A stretch of DNA of 12,630 nt from Burkholderiaceae bacterium (GCA_030151165.1 JASLEM010000437.1:1-12630); one strand, 5' to 3'. Positions 1 to 7,469 are shown, counted from the first letter of the stretch. The notes: generated from the sequence alone by a model not told the origin. Numbers and translations: made by a program.

Positions 1-1673
1 GAGAAGAAATCGGGCTCGCTGATCGCCACGCGCAGCGTCGGCATCTGCAGCCGCGCGAACCACACGCGCACCGACGCCGGGATGCGCTCCTCGGTCAGGA
101 TGCTCTGGAACAGCAGCGCGACGACCTCGATCGTCGCGCGCTCGGCCGGCGTGCTCGCGACCTGCTTCAGCGCCTGCTTCTGCGTCTTCAGCGCCTCGAC
201 GAGCTCGGCCGGGGCGAGCGAGCTGCCTTCGTTCGTGCGCGCCTCGACGCGCTCGATGAACACCCGCTGCGCCGACGCCAGCGCGCCGTGCATCGTGCCC
301 GACGGCGCGAGGTTGCGCGTCGTGTTCATGAAGCCGTGGACGTGGCGCTCCATCGTGCGGCCGAAGCGCAGCAGCGTCGCATCGGCCTCGCTCGTGCGCG
401 CGACCTGCGCGTTCGCCTGGTCGGCCGCGGAACCGCCGCTGTAGGAATTGCCGCGCCCGTTGCCGCCGCGGCCGACGGCGCCGTTGCCGCCATAGCCGCC
501 GCCGTAGCCCGTTCCGCCATAGCCGGTGCCGCCGTACCCGGTGCCGTATCCGGTGCCGCCACCGCCGCCATAACCGGTGCCCGGGCTGCCGGGGCCACCG
601 CCGCCGCCATACCCCGTCGTGCCGCCATGGCCACCGTAGCCGGTCGTGCCGCCGTGATGGCCGCCGTAGCCGGTCTGCGCCGGACCGTTGCCGCCCGCGC
701 CGCCCTGTCCGCCGTAGCCACCCTGCCCGCCCTGGCCGCCGTCGCCGCCGTATCCGCCGCCACCCGAACCGCCGGCACCGCCCGACCCGCCCCCGCCGGA
801 GCCACCGTAGCCGGTCTGGCCCGCGCCGGCACCCGAGCCGCTGCCGCCGAAGCCGCTGTGGCCGGATCCGCTGTGGCTGAAGCCGGTGGCGCCACCGCCC
901 GAGCCGCCCGAGCCGCCCGAGCCCCCGGAACCGCCCGCGCCGCCGAACTGCGTGTTGCCGGCCTCCTGCAGCGGCACGTGCTGCGACGCCACCATGCCGC
1001 CGCGCGAGTCGGCGCTGCGGCGGATCAGCTGGCGCAGGTTGACCTCCGGCATCACGCCGCGGTTCACGAGGTAGCTGTTGGCGTCGTGGTACGCCTCGGT
1101 GACGAGCAGCGAGACGTCGTTGCGGAACAGGTTCTCGGCGCCGCCGTAGGTGTCGTCGGTCAGGCCGGCGGCCTCGAAGGAGCGCACGTAGATCTTGGCG
1201 ATCTGCTGCGGCCGGAACAGGTCGTTGGGGCGCAGCTCGTCGATCAGTTCGACGGCCGAGATGCGCGTGTTCAGGTCGTTGAACTCCCAGACCGCGTTGT
1301 CCATGATGCCCTGGGACAGGCGCGAGACGTAGATCTCGCGCTGCACGGTCTCGTCGTCGACGAGCTTCAGCGGCGCATGCCCGGTCAGCGACGCGACGAG
1401 CTCGCCCGAGATCGTCGTGGGCGCGTCGCGCATCTCCGCGGCGTCGTGCAGCATGTCGTTGACCTGCCGCACCCATTCGTCGCCGCTGACCATCAGCTTC
1501 TGGACGTTGTCGCGCCGCTGCATCGCGACGCTGCGCTCCGCCGGCTTGTCCAGCAGCACGTGCGACGCCTTCAGGATCGTCTGGAACAGGCGCGGACTCG
1601 CCTCTGCGAGCTGGTCGGCAAAGGCGACCCGGGCCCGCCGGGCCAGATCCGTCGACGTTGAACCTTCAACCAT
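1..1673 (-). CDS. DUF1631 family protein, C-terminal part cut by window edge
   Basis: This open frame runs without a stop from an ATG at 1671-1673 to the left edge, giving 557 complete codons; the C-terminus is missing. I recognise the DUF1631 family, often found in Burkholderiales and of unknown function, from the N-terminal helical segment (residues about 10-240, including FNDLNTRISAVELIDELRP and ENLFRNDVSLLVTEAYHDAN) and from the second conserved segment ending RLQMPTLRVAISEPDFF at the edge. Between them, residues 244-414 form an extreme Gly-rich linker with repeated TGYGG units. No signal peptide or membrane segment is visible, so a cytoplasmic location is likely. The gene starts 40 bp after the secF stop, so it is probably cotranscribed with secF. 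No strong Shine-Dalgarno motif precedes the ATG. Long plus-strand ORFs across this region are shadows. The family call rests on remembered motifs; the function is unknown. Confidence 0.85.
   Translation of the reverse strand, partial: MVEGSTSTDLARRARVAFADQLAEASPRLFQTILKASHVLLDKPAERSVAMQRRDNVQKLMVSGDEWVRQVNDMLHDAAEMRDAPTTISGELVASLTGHAPLKLVDDETVQREIYVSRLSQGIMDNAVWEFNDLNTRISAVELIDELRPNDLFRPQQIAKIYVRSFEAAGLTDDTYGGAENLFRNDVSLLVTEAYHDANSYLVNRGVMPEVNLRQLIRRSADSRGGMVASQHVPLQEAGNTQFGGAGGSGGSGGSGGSGGGATGFSHSGSGHSGFGGSGSGAGAGQTGYGGSGGGGSGGAGGSGGGGYGGDGGQGGQGGYGGQGGAGGNGPAQTGYGGHHGGTTGYGGHGGTTGYGGGGGPGSPGTGYGGGGGTGYGTGYGGTGYGGTGYGGGYGGNGAVGRGGNGRGNSYSGGSAADQANAQVARTSEADATLLRFGRTMERHVHGFMNTTRNLAPSGTMHGALASAQRVFIERVEARTNEGSSLAPAELVEALKTQKQALKQVASTPAERATIEVVALLFQSILTEERIPASVRVWFARLQMPTLRVAISEPDFF
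432..944 (-). repeat. Gly-rich TGYGG repeat tract inside the DUF1631 gene
   Basis: This 513-bp in-frame tract encodes residues 244-414 of the DUF1631 protein. It is dominated by glycine, with Ser, Thr, Tyr, Gln and Asn and almost no charged or hydrophobic residues. The first part is GGS-like. The rest carries about nine TGYG units, such as QTGYGG, TTGYGG and GTGYGG, spaced by 1-15 residues. Glycine codons vary among GGC, GGT, GGA and GGG, so the tract is not a fresh perfect tandem duplication. It separates the two conserved parts of the protein and is probably a flexible linker. Confidence 0.9.
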
Positions 1674-1713
1674 CGTGCCCGCTTCGTTTCCGGTGATGTG
1701 GAAGGCTCAGAAT

Positions 1714-2751
1714 CTACACCACCGCGCCCGCATTCGGGTCATCGGGATTGGTTTCGCTCTTCGCGGACGCATGAATCAGGTCCTCGCGCTTCACGCCCAG
1801 CCACATCGCGATGGCCGCCGCGACGAACACCGAGGAGTAGATGCCGAAGCAGATGCCGATCGTCAGCGCCACCGCGAAGTAGTGCAGCGCCGGGCCGCCG
1901 AAGATCAGCATCGACAGCACCATCATCTGCGTGCAGAAGTGGGTGATGATCGTGCGGCTGATGGTGCTGGTGATCGCGTGGTCGATGACCTGCATCGTCG
2001 TCAGCTTGCGGAAGCGCCGGAACGTCTCGCGGATCCGGTCGAAGATGACGACCGACTCGTTGACCGAGTAGCCCAGCACCGCGAGCACGCCCGCCAGCAC
2101 GGACAGCGAGAACTCCCACTGGAACGCGGCGAAGAAGCCCAGGATGATGACGACGTCGTGCAGGTTGGCGACGATCGCGGCGATCGAGAACTTCCACTCG
2201 AAGCGGAACGCGAGGTACAGCATGATGCCGATGATCACGCTGATCAGCGCATAGGCGCCGTCGCGCGCGAGCTCCGAGCCGACCGACGGCCCGACGAAAT
2301 TGCTGCTCTTGAGCACCACCGGCTCCGCGCCCGCGCCGTTCGCGCACGACGGCCGCGAGACGACCTCGCCGCGCGTCGTCGTCTCGGTCCTGACGCTCAC
2401 GGTGCCGGCCTCGGCCTTGCACAGCGCGCCGAACACGTTGTCCTTGACCGTGTTCTGGTTGATCTTCGCCTTGACCGGCACGCGGATGATGACGTCGCGC
2501 GAGGTGCCGTAGTTCTGCACCTGCACGTCGCCGTAGCCCAGCGTGTTGACGACGCCGCGCACGTGGCCGAGGTCGGCCGTCTGCGCGTAGGTCGCCTCGA
2601 CGGCCGTGCCGCCGGTGAACTCGATCGAGAAGTTCAGCCCGCGCGTGACGAGGAAGAACACCGCGGCGAGGAAGGTCAGCAGCGAGATGATGTTGAACAC
2701 CAGCGCATGCCGCATGAACGGGATGTCGCGCCGGATACGGAAGAATTCCAT
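1714..2751 (-). CDS. secF: Protein-export membrane protein SecF
   Basis: SecF pairs with SecD in the inner membrane. Together they use the proton gradient to help SecYEG-translocated proteins leave the channel on the periplasmic side. The 345-residue protein (E. coli has 323) shows the family layout: a first membrane helix at about 19-36; the conserved GLNFSIEFTGGT at 38-49; a periplasmic domain to about 160; then five hydrophobic segments between about 165 and 317. Family motifs include LHD at 197-199 and GYSVNESVVIFDRIRE at 227-242. The ATG start is supported by AAGGAA at 2758-2763. The gene starts 37 bp after the secD stop and is followed after 40 bp by the DUF1631 gene, so one transcript is likely. 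Two cysteines, C111 and C136, sit in the periplasmic domain. The identification is secure. Confidence 0.97.
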   Translation of the reverse strand: MEFFRIRRDIPFMRHALVFNIISLLTFLAAVFFLVTRGLNFSIEFTGGTAVEATYAQTADLGHVRGVVNTLGYGDVQVQNYGTSRDVIIRVPVKAKINQNTVKDNVFGALCKAEAGTVSVRTETTTRGEVVSRPSCANGAGAEPVVLKSSNFVGPSVGSELARDGAYALISVIIGIMLYLAFRFEWKFSIAAIVANLHDVVIILGFFAAFQWEFSLSVLAGVLAVLGYSVNESVVIFDRIRETFRRFRKLTTMQVIDHAITSTISRTIITHFCTQMMVLSMLIFGGPALHYFAVALTIGICFGIYSSVFVAAAIAMWLGVKREDLIHASAKSETNPDDPNAGAVV

Positions 2752-2757
2752 GGTCTT

Positions 2758-2763
2758 TTCCTT
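2758..2763 (-). promoter_or_regulatory. secF ribosome binding site
   Basis: AAGGAA on the minus strand ends 6 nt before the secF ATG and supports the start at 2751. Confidence 0.75.
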
Positions 2764-2788
2764 GGGGACTGGCTGACGGGACGGCGGA

Positions 2789-4717
2789 TCAGCGCGCGGC
2801 GTCGGGGCGCTTGCCCACGACCACGCGGTCTTCGTCGTCGTCCGGCTGCGGCACGGCGGCCGTCGTCTTCGCGTCCGGCTTCCACACCTGGCCGATCAGG
2901 ATCGACTTCAGCTTCTTCTGGCGGCCGTACCAGAGGTTGACCAGGCCGCGCGAGAAGAACACCGCCGAGAACATCGACGTCAGGATGCCCAGGCAGTGCA
3001 CGATCGCGAAGCCGCGGATCGGGCCGGAGCCCCAGAACAGCAGCGAGGCGCCGGCGATCAGCGTCGTGATGTTGGAGTCGAGGATGGTCGCCCACGCGCG
3101 CTCGTAGCCGGCCGAGATGGCCGTCTGCGGTGCGCTGCCGGCGCGCAGTTCCTCGCGGATGCGCTCGTTGACCAGCACGTTGGCGTCGATCGCCATGCCC
3201 AGCGTCAGCGCGATGGCCGCGATGCCCGGCAGCGTCAGCGTCGTCTGGATCAGCGACAGCACCGCGATCAGCAGCAGCAGGTTGACGCCCAGCGACAGCG
3301 TGGAGATCACGCCGAACAGCAGGTAGTACAGGCACATGAACGCCATGATCGCGGCGAAGCCCCAGGCCACGCTGTGCAGCCCGCGGTCGATGTTGTCAGC
3401 GCCCAGGCTCGGGCCGATCGCGCTTTCCTCGACGAACTCCATCGGTGCGGCGAGCGCGCCGGAGCGCAGCAGCAGCGCGAGGTCGTTGGCTTCCTGCGCG
3501 TTGGCCATGCCGGTGATCTGGAACGACGCGCCGAGCTCGGACTGGATCGTCGGCCACGTGATGACCTCGCCCTTGCCCTTCTCGAACAGCACGATGGCCA
3601 TGTGCTTGCCGACGTTCTGGCTCGTCACGTCCGTGATGATGTGGGCGCCGCGGGCGTTGACGGTCAGGCGCACGATCGCGCCCTGCGTCTGGCTGTCGAA
3701 GTTGGGCTGCGCGTCGACCAGGTCGTCGCCGCTGATGACCAGGTCCTTCTTGACGATCACGACCTGCTTGTTGCGGTCGAGGTACTGGTCGTCGGTGGGC
3801 GGCAGCGCGCCGCCGGCACGCGCCGCGAGGCCGTCCGGCGTCTCGTCGACCATGTGGATCTCGAGCGTCGCGGTGCGGCCGATCGTCTCCTTGGCCTTCG
3901 CGGTGTCCTGGATGCCCGGGATCTCGACGACGATGCGGTCGGCGCCCTGCTGCTGGATCACGGGCTCGGACGTGCCGAGGCCGGCCAGGCGGTTGCCGAG
4001 CGTGGTCATGTTCTGCTTGATGGCCGCGTCCTGCACCTTCAGCAGCGCGGGCGGCTTGAGGGCGCCGGTGAAGACGGTGTCGCCGTTGTCGGCGGACTGC
4101 GTCCACTGCCAGTCGGAGAAGTTGTCGTTCAGCACGTTGAGCGCCGTCGCGGCGGCCGCGGCGTCGTGGAACCGCACGATCACGCCGTTGCCTTGGCGCG
4201 TGACGCTCGCGCGCAGGCTCTTCTCGCGGAACTGCGTGCGCACGTCGCCCAGCAGCGACTCGGCCTTCTTCGACAGCGCCGCGTTCAGGTCGACCTGCAG
4301 CAGGAAGTGGACGCCGCCGCGCAGGTCCAGGCCGAGGTACATCGGCAGCGCGTGCAGCGACGCGAGCCAGTGCGGCGAGCGCGGCAGCAGGTTCAGCGCG
4401 ACGACGAAGCCCGGGTCGGTGGCGTCGGGGTTCAGGCCGGAGGACAGCACGTCCTTGGCGTGGAGCTGGGTGTCGGTGTCGGCGAAGCGCGCGCGCACGG
4501 TCGTGCCGGCGAACTCGACGAAATCGGGCTTGATCTTGGCCGCCTCGAGCAGCGCCTCGACCTTGGGCACGAGATCGGAATCCACCTTCACGGTGGCCTT
4601 GCCGGCCGAGATCTGCACCGCCGGCGATTGGCCGAAGAAGTTCGGCACCGTGTACAGCAGGCCGACCAGCACGGCGACGACCATCAGTACGAATTTCCAG
4701 ACAGGATAGCGATTCAT
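2789..4717 (-). CDS. secD: Protein translocase subunit SecD
   Basis: SecD forms the SecDF complex with SecF and drives late steps of Sec-dependent export using the proton motive force. The 642-residue protein (E. coli has 615) has an N-terminal membrane helix at about 8-25; a large periplasmic domain to about 445, with YLGLDLRGGVHFLLQVD at 127-143 and the P1 segment NRLAGLGTSEPVIQQQGADRIVVEIPG; and five C-terminal membrane segments from about 447 to 595. The motif MAIDANVLVNERIREELR at 508-525 holds an Asp (D511) matching the conserved membrane Asp of SecD. I chose the ATG at 4717 (MNRYPVWKFV) because GAGGAA lies just upstream and SecD proteins begin this way; an in-frame ATG at 4759 adds 14 atypical residues. 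The C-terminal tail is acidic and variable. yajC lies 150 bp upstream. Confidence 0.97.
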   Translation of the reverse strand: MNRYPVWKFVLMVVAVLVGLLYTVPNFFGQSPAVQISAGKATVKVDSDLVPKVEALLEAAKIKPDFVEFAGTTVRARFADTDTQLHAKDVLSSGLNPDATDPGFVVALNLLPRSPHWLASLHALPMYLGLDLRGGVHFLLQVDLNAALSKKAESLLGDVRTQFREKSLRASVTRQGNGVIVRFHDAAAAATALNVLNDNFSDWQWTQSADNGDTVFTGALKPPALLKVQDAAIKQNMTTLGNRLAGLGTSEPVIQQQGADRIVVEIPGIQDTAKAKETIGRTATLEIHMVDETPDGLAARAGGALPPTDDQYLDRNKQVVIVKKDLVISGDDLVDAQPNFDSQTQGAIVRLTVNARGAHIITDVTSQNVGKHMAIVLFEKGKGEVITWPTIQSELGASFQITGMANAQEANDLALLLRSGALAAPMEFVEESAIGPSLGADNIDRGLHSVAWGFAAIMAFMCLYYLLFGVISTLSLGVNLLLLIAVLSLIQTTLTLPGIAAIALTLGMAIDANVLVNERIREELRAGSAPQTAISAGYERAWATILDSNITTLIAGASLLFWGSGPIRGFAIVHCLGILTSMFSAVFFSRGLVNLWYGRQKKLKSILIGQVWKPDAKTTAAVPQPDDDEDRVVVGKRPDAAR

Positions 4718-4723
4718 GCGTTG

Positions 4724-4729
4724 TTCCTC
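4724..4729 (-). promoter_or_regulatory. secD ribosome binding site, decides the start
   Basis: GAGGAA on the minus strand ends 6 nt before the ATG at 4717. It favours that codon over the in-frame ATG at 4759. Confidence 0.75.
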
Positions 4730-4835
4730 GAAGGGACGTGCGCCCGGGAGGCGGCGCACGGCGCGCGCCGATGTCAGTCCCGGCGCGGCCGCCGTGGCCC
4801 GGTTCCCCGGCGCCGCGGCGGCATCGGGCGCGGCA

Positions 4836-4849
4836 GGCCCGCGAGGGCC
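4836..4849 (-). other. Small hairpin in the yajC-secD gap
   Basis: A 5-bp GGCCC/GGGCC stem with a 4-nt loop lies 18 nt past the yajC stop, inside a very GC-rich 150-bp gap. No T-run follows, so it is not a standard intrinsic terminator. It could be a processing or attenuation element, or chance in GC-rich DNA. Confidence 0.2.
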
Positions 4850-4867
4850 GCGCGCCGACGGTTCGTC

Positions 4868-5194
4868 TTACTTCAGCGTGCCCTTGGGCAGGATCTGCAC
4901 GATCGCGCTGCGCTGCACCTGCAGTTCGACATTGCTGCCGGTCTCGATGTGCACGTAGGTGTCGCCGAGCTTGGAGACGCGGCCCAGCACGCCGCCGATC
5001 GTCACGACCTCGTCGCCCTTGGCCAGCGCCTCGAGCATGGCCTTCGTTTCCTTGGCCTTCTTCATCTGCGGGCGCATCGTCGTGAAGAACACCACCACGA
5101 GCATCAGGCCGGCGATGTACAGGAAGGACAGGTCGGCTCCGCCGGCGGCGGGGGCGGCCGCGGTCTGGGCGTAGGCGTTGGAGATCAGGAACAC
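4868..5194 (-). CDS. yajC: Preprotein translocase subunit YajC
   Basis: YajC is a small inner-membrane accessory protein that associates with SecDF and SecYEG. The 108-residue product matches the family in size (E. coli has 110): a short N-terminus, one membrane helix at about 23-39 (LSFLYIAGLMLVVVFFT), then RPQMKKAKE at 41-49 and a small cytoplasmic domain with KGDEVVTIGGVLGRVSKL and a VQRSAIVQILPKG C-terminus. The start is a GTG at 5192-5194, preceded at a slightly long distance by GAGGA. The gene lies upstream of secD on the same strand, as expected. In many proteobacteria tgt or queA-tgt precedes yajC; here a GGDEF gene does, 267 bp away. Confidence 0.95.
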   Translation of the reverse strand: MFLISNAYAQTAAAPAAGGADLSFLYIAGLMLVVVFFTTMRPQMKKAKETKAMLEALAKGDEVVTIGGVLGRVSKLGDTYVHIETGSNVELQVQRSAIVQILPKGTLK

Positions 5195-5332
5195 GGCGGA
5201 ATATCCTCGGAAAAACCAGGTGGCGGGCGACGGCGACGCCCGGGAGCGGGCGGCCGGCGCACGGGAAAACGTGCGGCCGAGATGGAGCTGCGGGCCACCG
5301 TTTCAAGGCAGCCGCAGTTCGACCAACCCTTC

Positions 5333-5338
5333 ATTTTA
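5333..5338 (-). promoter_or_regulatory. Candidate -10 for the yajC-secD-secF operon
   Basis: TAAAAT on the minus strand stands out as the only AT-rich hexamer in the GC-rich gap between the GGDEF gene and yajC. It lies about 140 bp upstream of the yajC GTG, which would give a long leader. No good -35 hexamer is seen 16-18 bp upstream, so this is only a candidate. Confidence 0.35.
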
Positions 5339-5461
5339 GCGGCCGCGAGCCGCCCCCGGCCGCGCGCCGGGCGCTGGCTTTCCCGGATGAGCCGGCGCGG
5401 CGCGCGTTTTGGCCGATTTCCGGCCGCTTCATGGCCAGGCCCGGCCCCGTGCCGCGCCGCG

Positions 5462-6316
5462 TCAGGACGCGCAGCGCACCTGGTTGCGCCCGGTGCGCTT
5501 GCACTCGGCGAGCGCCGCGTGGCCGCGCACGAGCGCGCCGTCCAGCGCCTCGCCCGGAGCGCAGGCGGCGACGCCGACGCTGGCCGTCACCGCGAGGCCG
5601 GCGGCGATCGTCGACCAGTCGTGGCGCTCGATCGCCGCGCGCAGGCGTTCGGCGACGAGCGTCGCACGCGTCAGCGACACCGGCCCGCCGAAGATCACCA
5701 CGAACGCCGCCGCGAACTCCTGCCCGCCTAGCCGCGTGAGGATGTCCTGCGGGCGCGATTGCGCGCGCAGCAGCTGCACGCAGCGCGCGAGCACGGCGTC
5801 GCCGACCTCGCGCGAGAAGCCGTCGTTGATGCGCTGCAGGCGGTCGACGTCGACGATCAGCATCGTCAGCACGGCGTCCGGCAGCTCGGCCACGAAGGCG
5901 TCGAGCTGGCGGCGGTCGACCAGGCCTGTGGGCGCGGCGGCGGGCGGCGGCGCGGTTTCCGCGAGGACGGCGGGCGGCGCGGTGAAGGCCGGCGGCACGC
6001 GGCTCGACGGTGCCGCCACGGGCTGGCGCCGCGCCAGCTCCACCTCGAGGCGCCCGCGCGCCCAGTCGAGCCGCAGCGCCAGCGCGCGGTAGACCGCCAT
6101 CGCGTCGTAGACGCGGCCCTCGCGCGCCCAGGCGTCGGCGCGCGCGAGCACGTCGGCGGTGGACTCGTCGTCCGGCAGCGAGTCCGGATTCGGGTCTTGC
6201 GAGGGGTCGTGGAGGTCTGCCAACGCGTCGGGTCTCGATCGGGCCTGTGTCCACGATCGTAACGGCCTGCGCCGGCCCGCGCAGCCCGGCGCGGGGCTTT
6301 CGTGCGCACTCTGCAT
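5462..6316 (-). CDS. Degenerate GGDEF-domain protein (GGQEF), possible c-di-GMP receptor
   Basis: The C-terminal half (about residues 148-284, counted from the ATG at 6316) is a GGDEF domain: IVDVDRLQRINDGFSREVGDAVL at 154-176, the signature region LGGQEF at 196-201, VTASVGVA at 243-250 and ALAECKRTGRNQV near the end. The signature third residue, normally Asp or Glu and needed for metal binding and cyclase activity, is Gln199. Five residues before GG lies RPQD (188-191), the exact position of the RxxD inhibitory site that binds c-di-GMP. The protein may therefore sense c-di-GMP rather than make it; this is inference. Residues about 54-90 look like a short helical repeat and 98-130 are Pro/Ala-rich. 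No membrane helix is visible, so it is probably soluble. The start is uncertain: the first 32 residues look non-coding, and a TTG at 6223 is a good alternative. Confidence 0.8.
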   Translation of the reverse strand: MQSAHESPAPGCAGRRRPLRSWTQARSRPDALADLHDPSQDPNPDSLPDDESTADVLARADAWAREGRVYDAMAVYRALALRLDWARGRLEVELARRQPVAAPSSRVPPAFTAPPAVLAETAPPPAAAPTGLVDRRQLDAFVAELPDAVLTMLIVDVDRLQRINDGFSREVGDAVLARCVQLLRAQSRPQDILTRLGGQEFAAAFVVIFGGPVSLTRATLVAERLRAAIERHDWSTIAAGLAVTASVGVAACAPGEALDGALVRGHAALAECKRTGRNQVRCAS

Positions 6317-6419
6317 CGATATCGCTTCGGCGCGAAGATCGCCCTACCCCTTGAAAGCCGCCGTCGAGCGGCCATCTGCACAGCAGTTCAACCCGGGGCT
6401 CCTCGCGAAGCCGTCCGCC

Positions 6420-7331
6420 ATGCCACTCGCCCTCGTCCTGGCAATCGCCGCGCTGCTGGTCGGCCTGATCGCCGGCCTGCCGCGCTGGCGCGCGCTGCGG
6501 CGCGAGCGCTGGGCCAGCCGCCCGTTCCCGGCGGCGTGGCGCGGCATCCTGCGGCGACGCGTGCCGATGTACCGCGGGCTGCCCGCGCCTCTCCAGGCAC
6601 AGTTGCGACGGCACATCCAGGTCTTCCTCGCCGAGAAGCCCTTCCTCGGCTGCGCGGGGCTGGTGATCACCGACGAGATCCGCGTCACGATCGCCGCCCA
6701 GGCCTGCCTGCTGCGCCTGAACCGCGGCGGCGCGCTGTTCCCCGAGCTGCGGCAGATCCTCGTCTATCCGGGCGCGTTCGTCGTCGACCGCGTCGCCACC
6801 GACGCCGGCGGCGTGCTGCGCGAACAGCGGCGCGCGCTCGCGGGCGAGTCATGGTCGCAGGGGCAGGTGATCCTCTCGTGGCAGGACGTCGTCGACGGCG
6901 CGCGCGTGGTCGACGATGGCCACAACGTCGTGCTGCACGAGTTCGCGCACCAGCTCGACCAGGACTCCGGCGCCGCCAACGGCGCGCCGCGCCTGGGCTC
7001 GCGTGGTGCGCAGGCGCGCTGGGCCGAGGTGATGCACAGCGAGTTCGACGCGCTGCACGCGCGGATCCGCGGCCGCGAGGCCGCGCGCGAGCGCGCCCGC
7101 GCCTGGGCCTCCTGGAACGCCGACGCGACGACGCGGCCGCCGGAACCCGAGGAGCCGCCCGAGCTGATCAGCGACTACGGCGCGACGAACCCGGCGGAGT
7201 TCTTCGCCGTCGTCACCGAGGTCTTCTTCGAGCAGGCGGCCGCCCTGTCGCAGCGCCACCCCGCGCTGTTCCAGGTGCTGCGCGACTACTACGCCGTCGA
7301 CCCGCGCGAGTGGATCGGCCCGCGGCACTGA
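6420..7331 (+). CDS. mtfA: MtfA-like zinc-dependent peptidase (M90 family)
   Basis: MtfA (YeeI) is a zinc metallopeptidase that in enterobacteria binds the repressor Mlc and so affects glucose uptake genes. The 303-residue protein carries the zinc motif HEFAH at 173-177 in NVVLHEFAHQLDQDSG, and the downstream NPAEFFAVVTEVFFE (257-271), which supplies the probable third ligand Glu. Other family segments are PFLGCAGLVITDEIRVTIAAQACLL and LVYPGAFVV. The N-terminus (4-20) is strongly hydrophobic and may be a membrane anchor. The E. coli protein has 265 residues; here a charged insertion at about 216-248 (Arg/Ala then Pro/Glu) adds length. The frame is open upstream to 6159 but that part overlaps the divergent GGDEF gene, so the ATG at 6420 was chosen; its ribosome site is weak. 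Mlc is not expected in this group, so the target is unknown. Confidence 0.9.
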   Translation: MPLALVLAIAALLVGLIAGLPRWRALRRERWASRPFPAAWRGILRRRVPMYRGLPAPLQAQLRRHIQVFLAEKPFLGCAGLVITDEIRVTIAAQACLLRLNRGGALFPELRQILVYPGAFVVDRVATDAGGVLREQRRALAGESWSQGQVILSWQDVVDGARVVDDGHNVVLHEFAHQLDQDSGAANGAPRLGSRGAQARWAEVMHSEFDALHARIRGREAARERARAWASWNADATTRPPEPEEPPELISDYGATNPAEFFAVVTEVFFEQAAALSQRHPALFQVLRDYYAVDPREWIGPRH

Positions 7332-7393
7332 TCGCCTGCGGCCGCGCACCGCGCTGACGCTGTCAAGCGCCGGCGACTCAACGCAGCGTTCGA

Positions 7394-7404
7394 ATCCTTT
7401 GGAT
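7394..7404. promoter_or_regulatory. Small inverted repeat upstream of the pirin gene
   Basis: ATCC-TTT-GGAT is a perfect 4-bp inverted repeat about 80 bp upstream of the pirin start. It could be a regulator half-site pair, but such short repeats are common by chance. Confidence 0.15.
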
Positions 7405-7444
7405 CACCGCCGGGGCGTCGCGGCCCACACTTCTCTCCATGCAC

Positions 7445-7462
7445 CGGGAGTCATCGCTCCCG
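7445..7462 (+). promoter_or_regulatory. Leader hairpin just before the pirin ribosome site
   Basis: CGGGAG and CTCCCG form a perfect 6-bp stem with a 6-nt loop, ending 7 nt before the AAGGAG ribosome site. It lies in the probable 5' leader and could affect mRNA stability or translation. No T-run follows, so it does not look like a terminator. Confidence 0.35.
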
Positions 7463-7469
7463 ATCAAAC

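Noticed and set aside
432..944. Repeat tract considered as a CRISPR array or non-coding minisatellite
   Set aside because: Unit length is irregular, no unique spacers of constant length exist, and the tract stays in frame within a coding region.
288..1661. Long plus-strand ORF (457 codons) rich in Ala, Val and Arg, and a 189-codon minus-strand ORF at 326-895
   Set aside because: Both are shadows of the DUF1631 gene. The minus frame starting at 1673 encodes recognisable conserved segments, while these frames give Ala/Arg/Pro-rich low-complexity products typical of GC-rich out-of-frame reading.
4718..4759. Upstream in-frame ATG extending SecD by 14 residues
   Set aside because: The added residues do not match SecD N-termini, and a good ribosome site stands directly before the ATG at 4717.
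5411..5425. Stem GGCCG/CGGCC with 5-nt loop after the GGDEF gene
   Set aside because: In the direction of the GGDEF transcript it is followed by an A-run, not a T-run, so it does not work as an intrinsic terminator; short GC stems are common here.
2996..5731. 911-codon plus-strand ORF across yajC and secD
   Set aside because: It lies antisense to clearly identified secD and yajC and is rich in Arg, Gln, Asp and His with no known motif. It is a GC-rich shadow frame.
6351..6379. TTGAAA as a -35 for the mtfA-like gene
   Set aside because: The hexamer 17 bp downstream, ATCTGC, is a poor -10, so no promoter can be supported.
5331..6614. 427-codon minus-strand ORF overlapping the GGDEF gene
   Set aside because: Its product is Arg/Ala-rich with no motif, while the other minus frame has the GGDEF domain.
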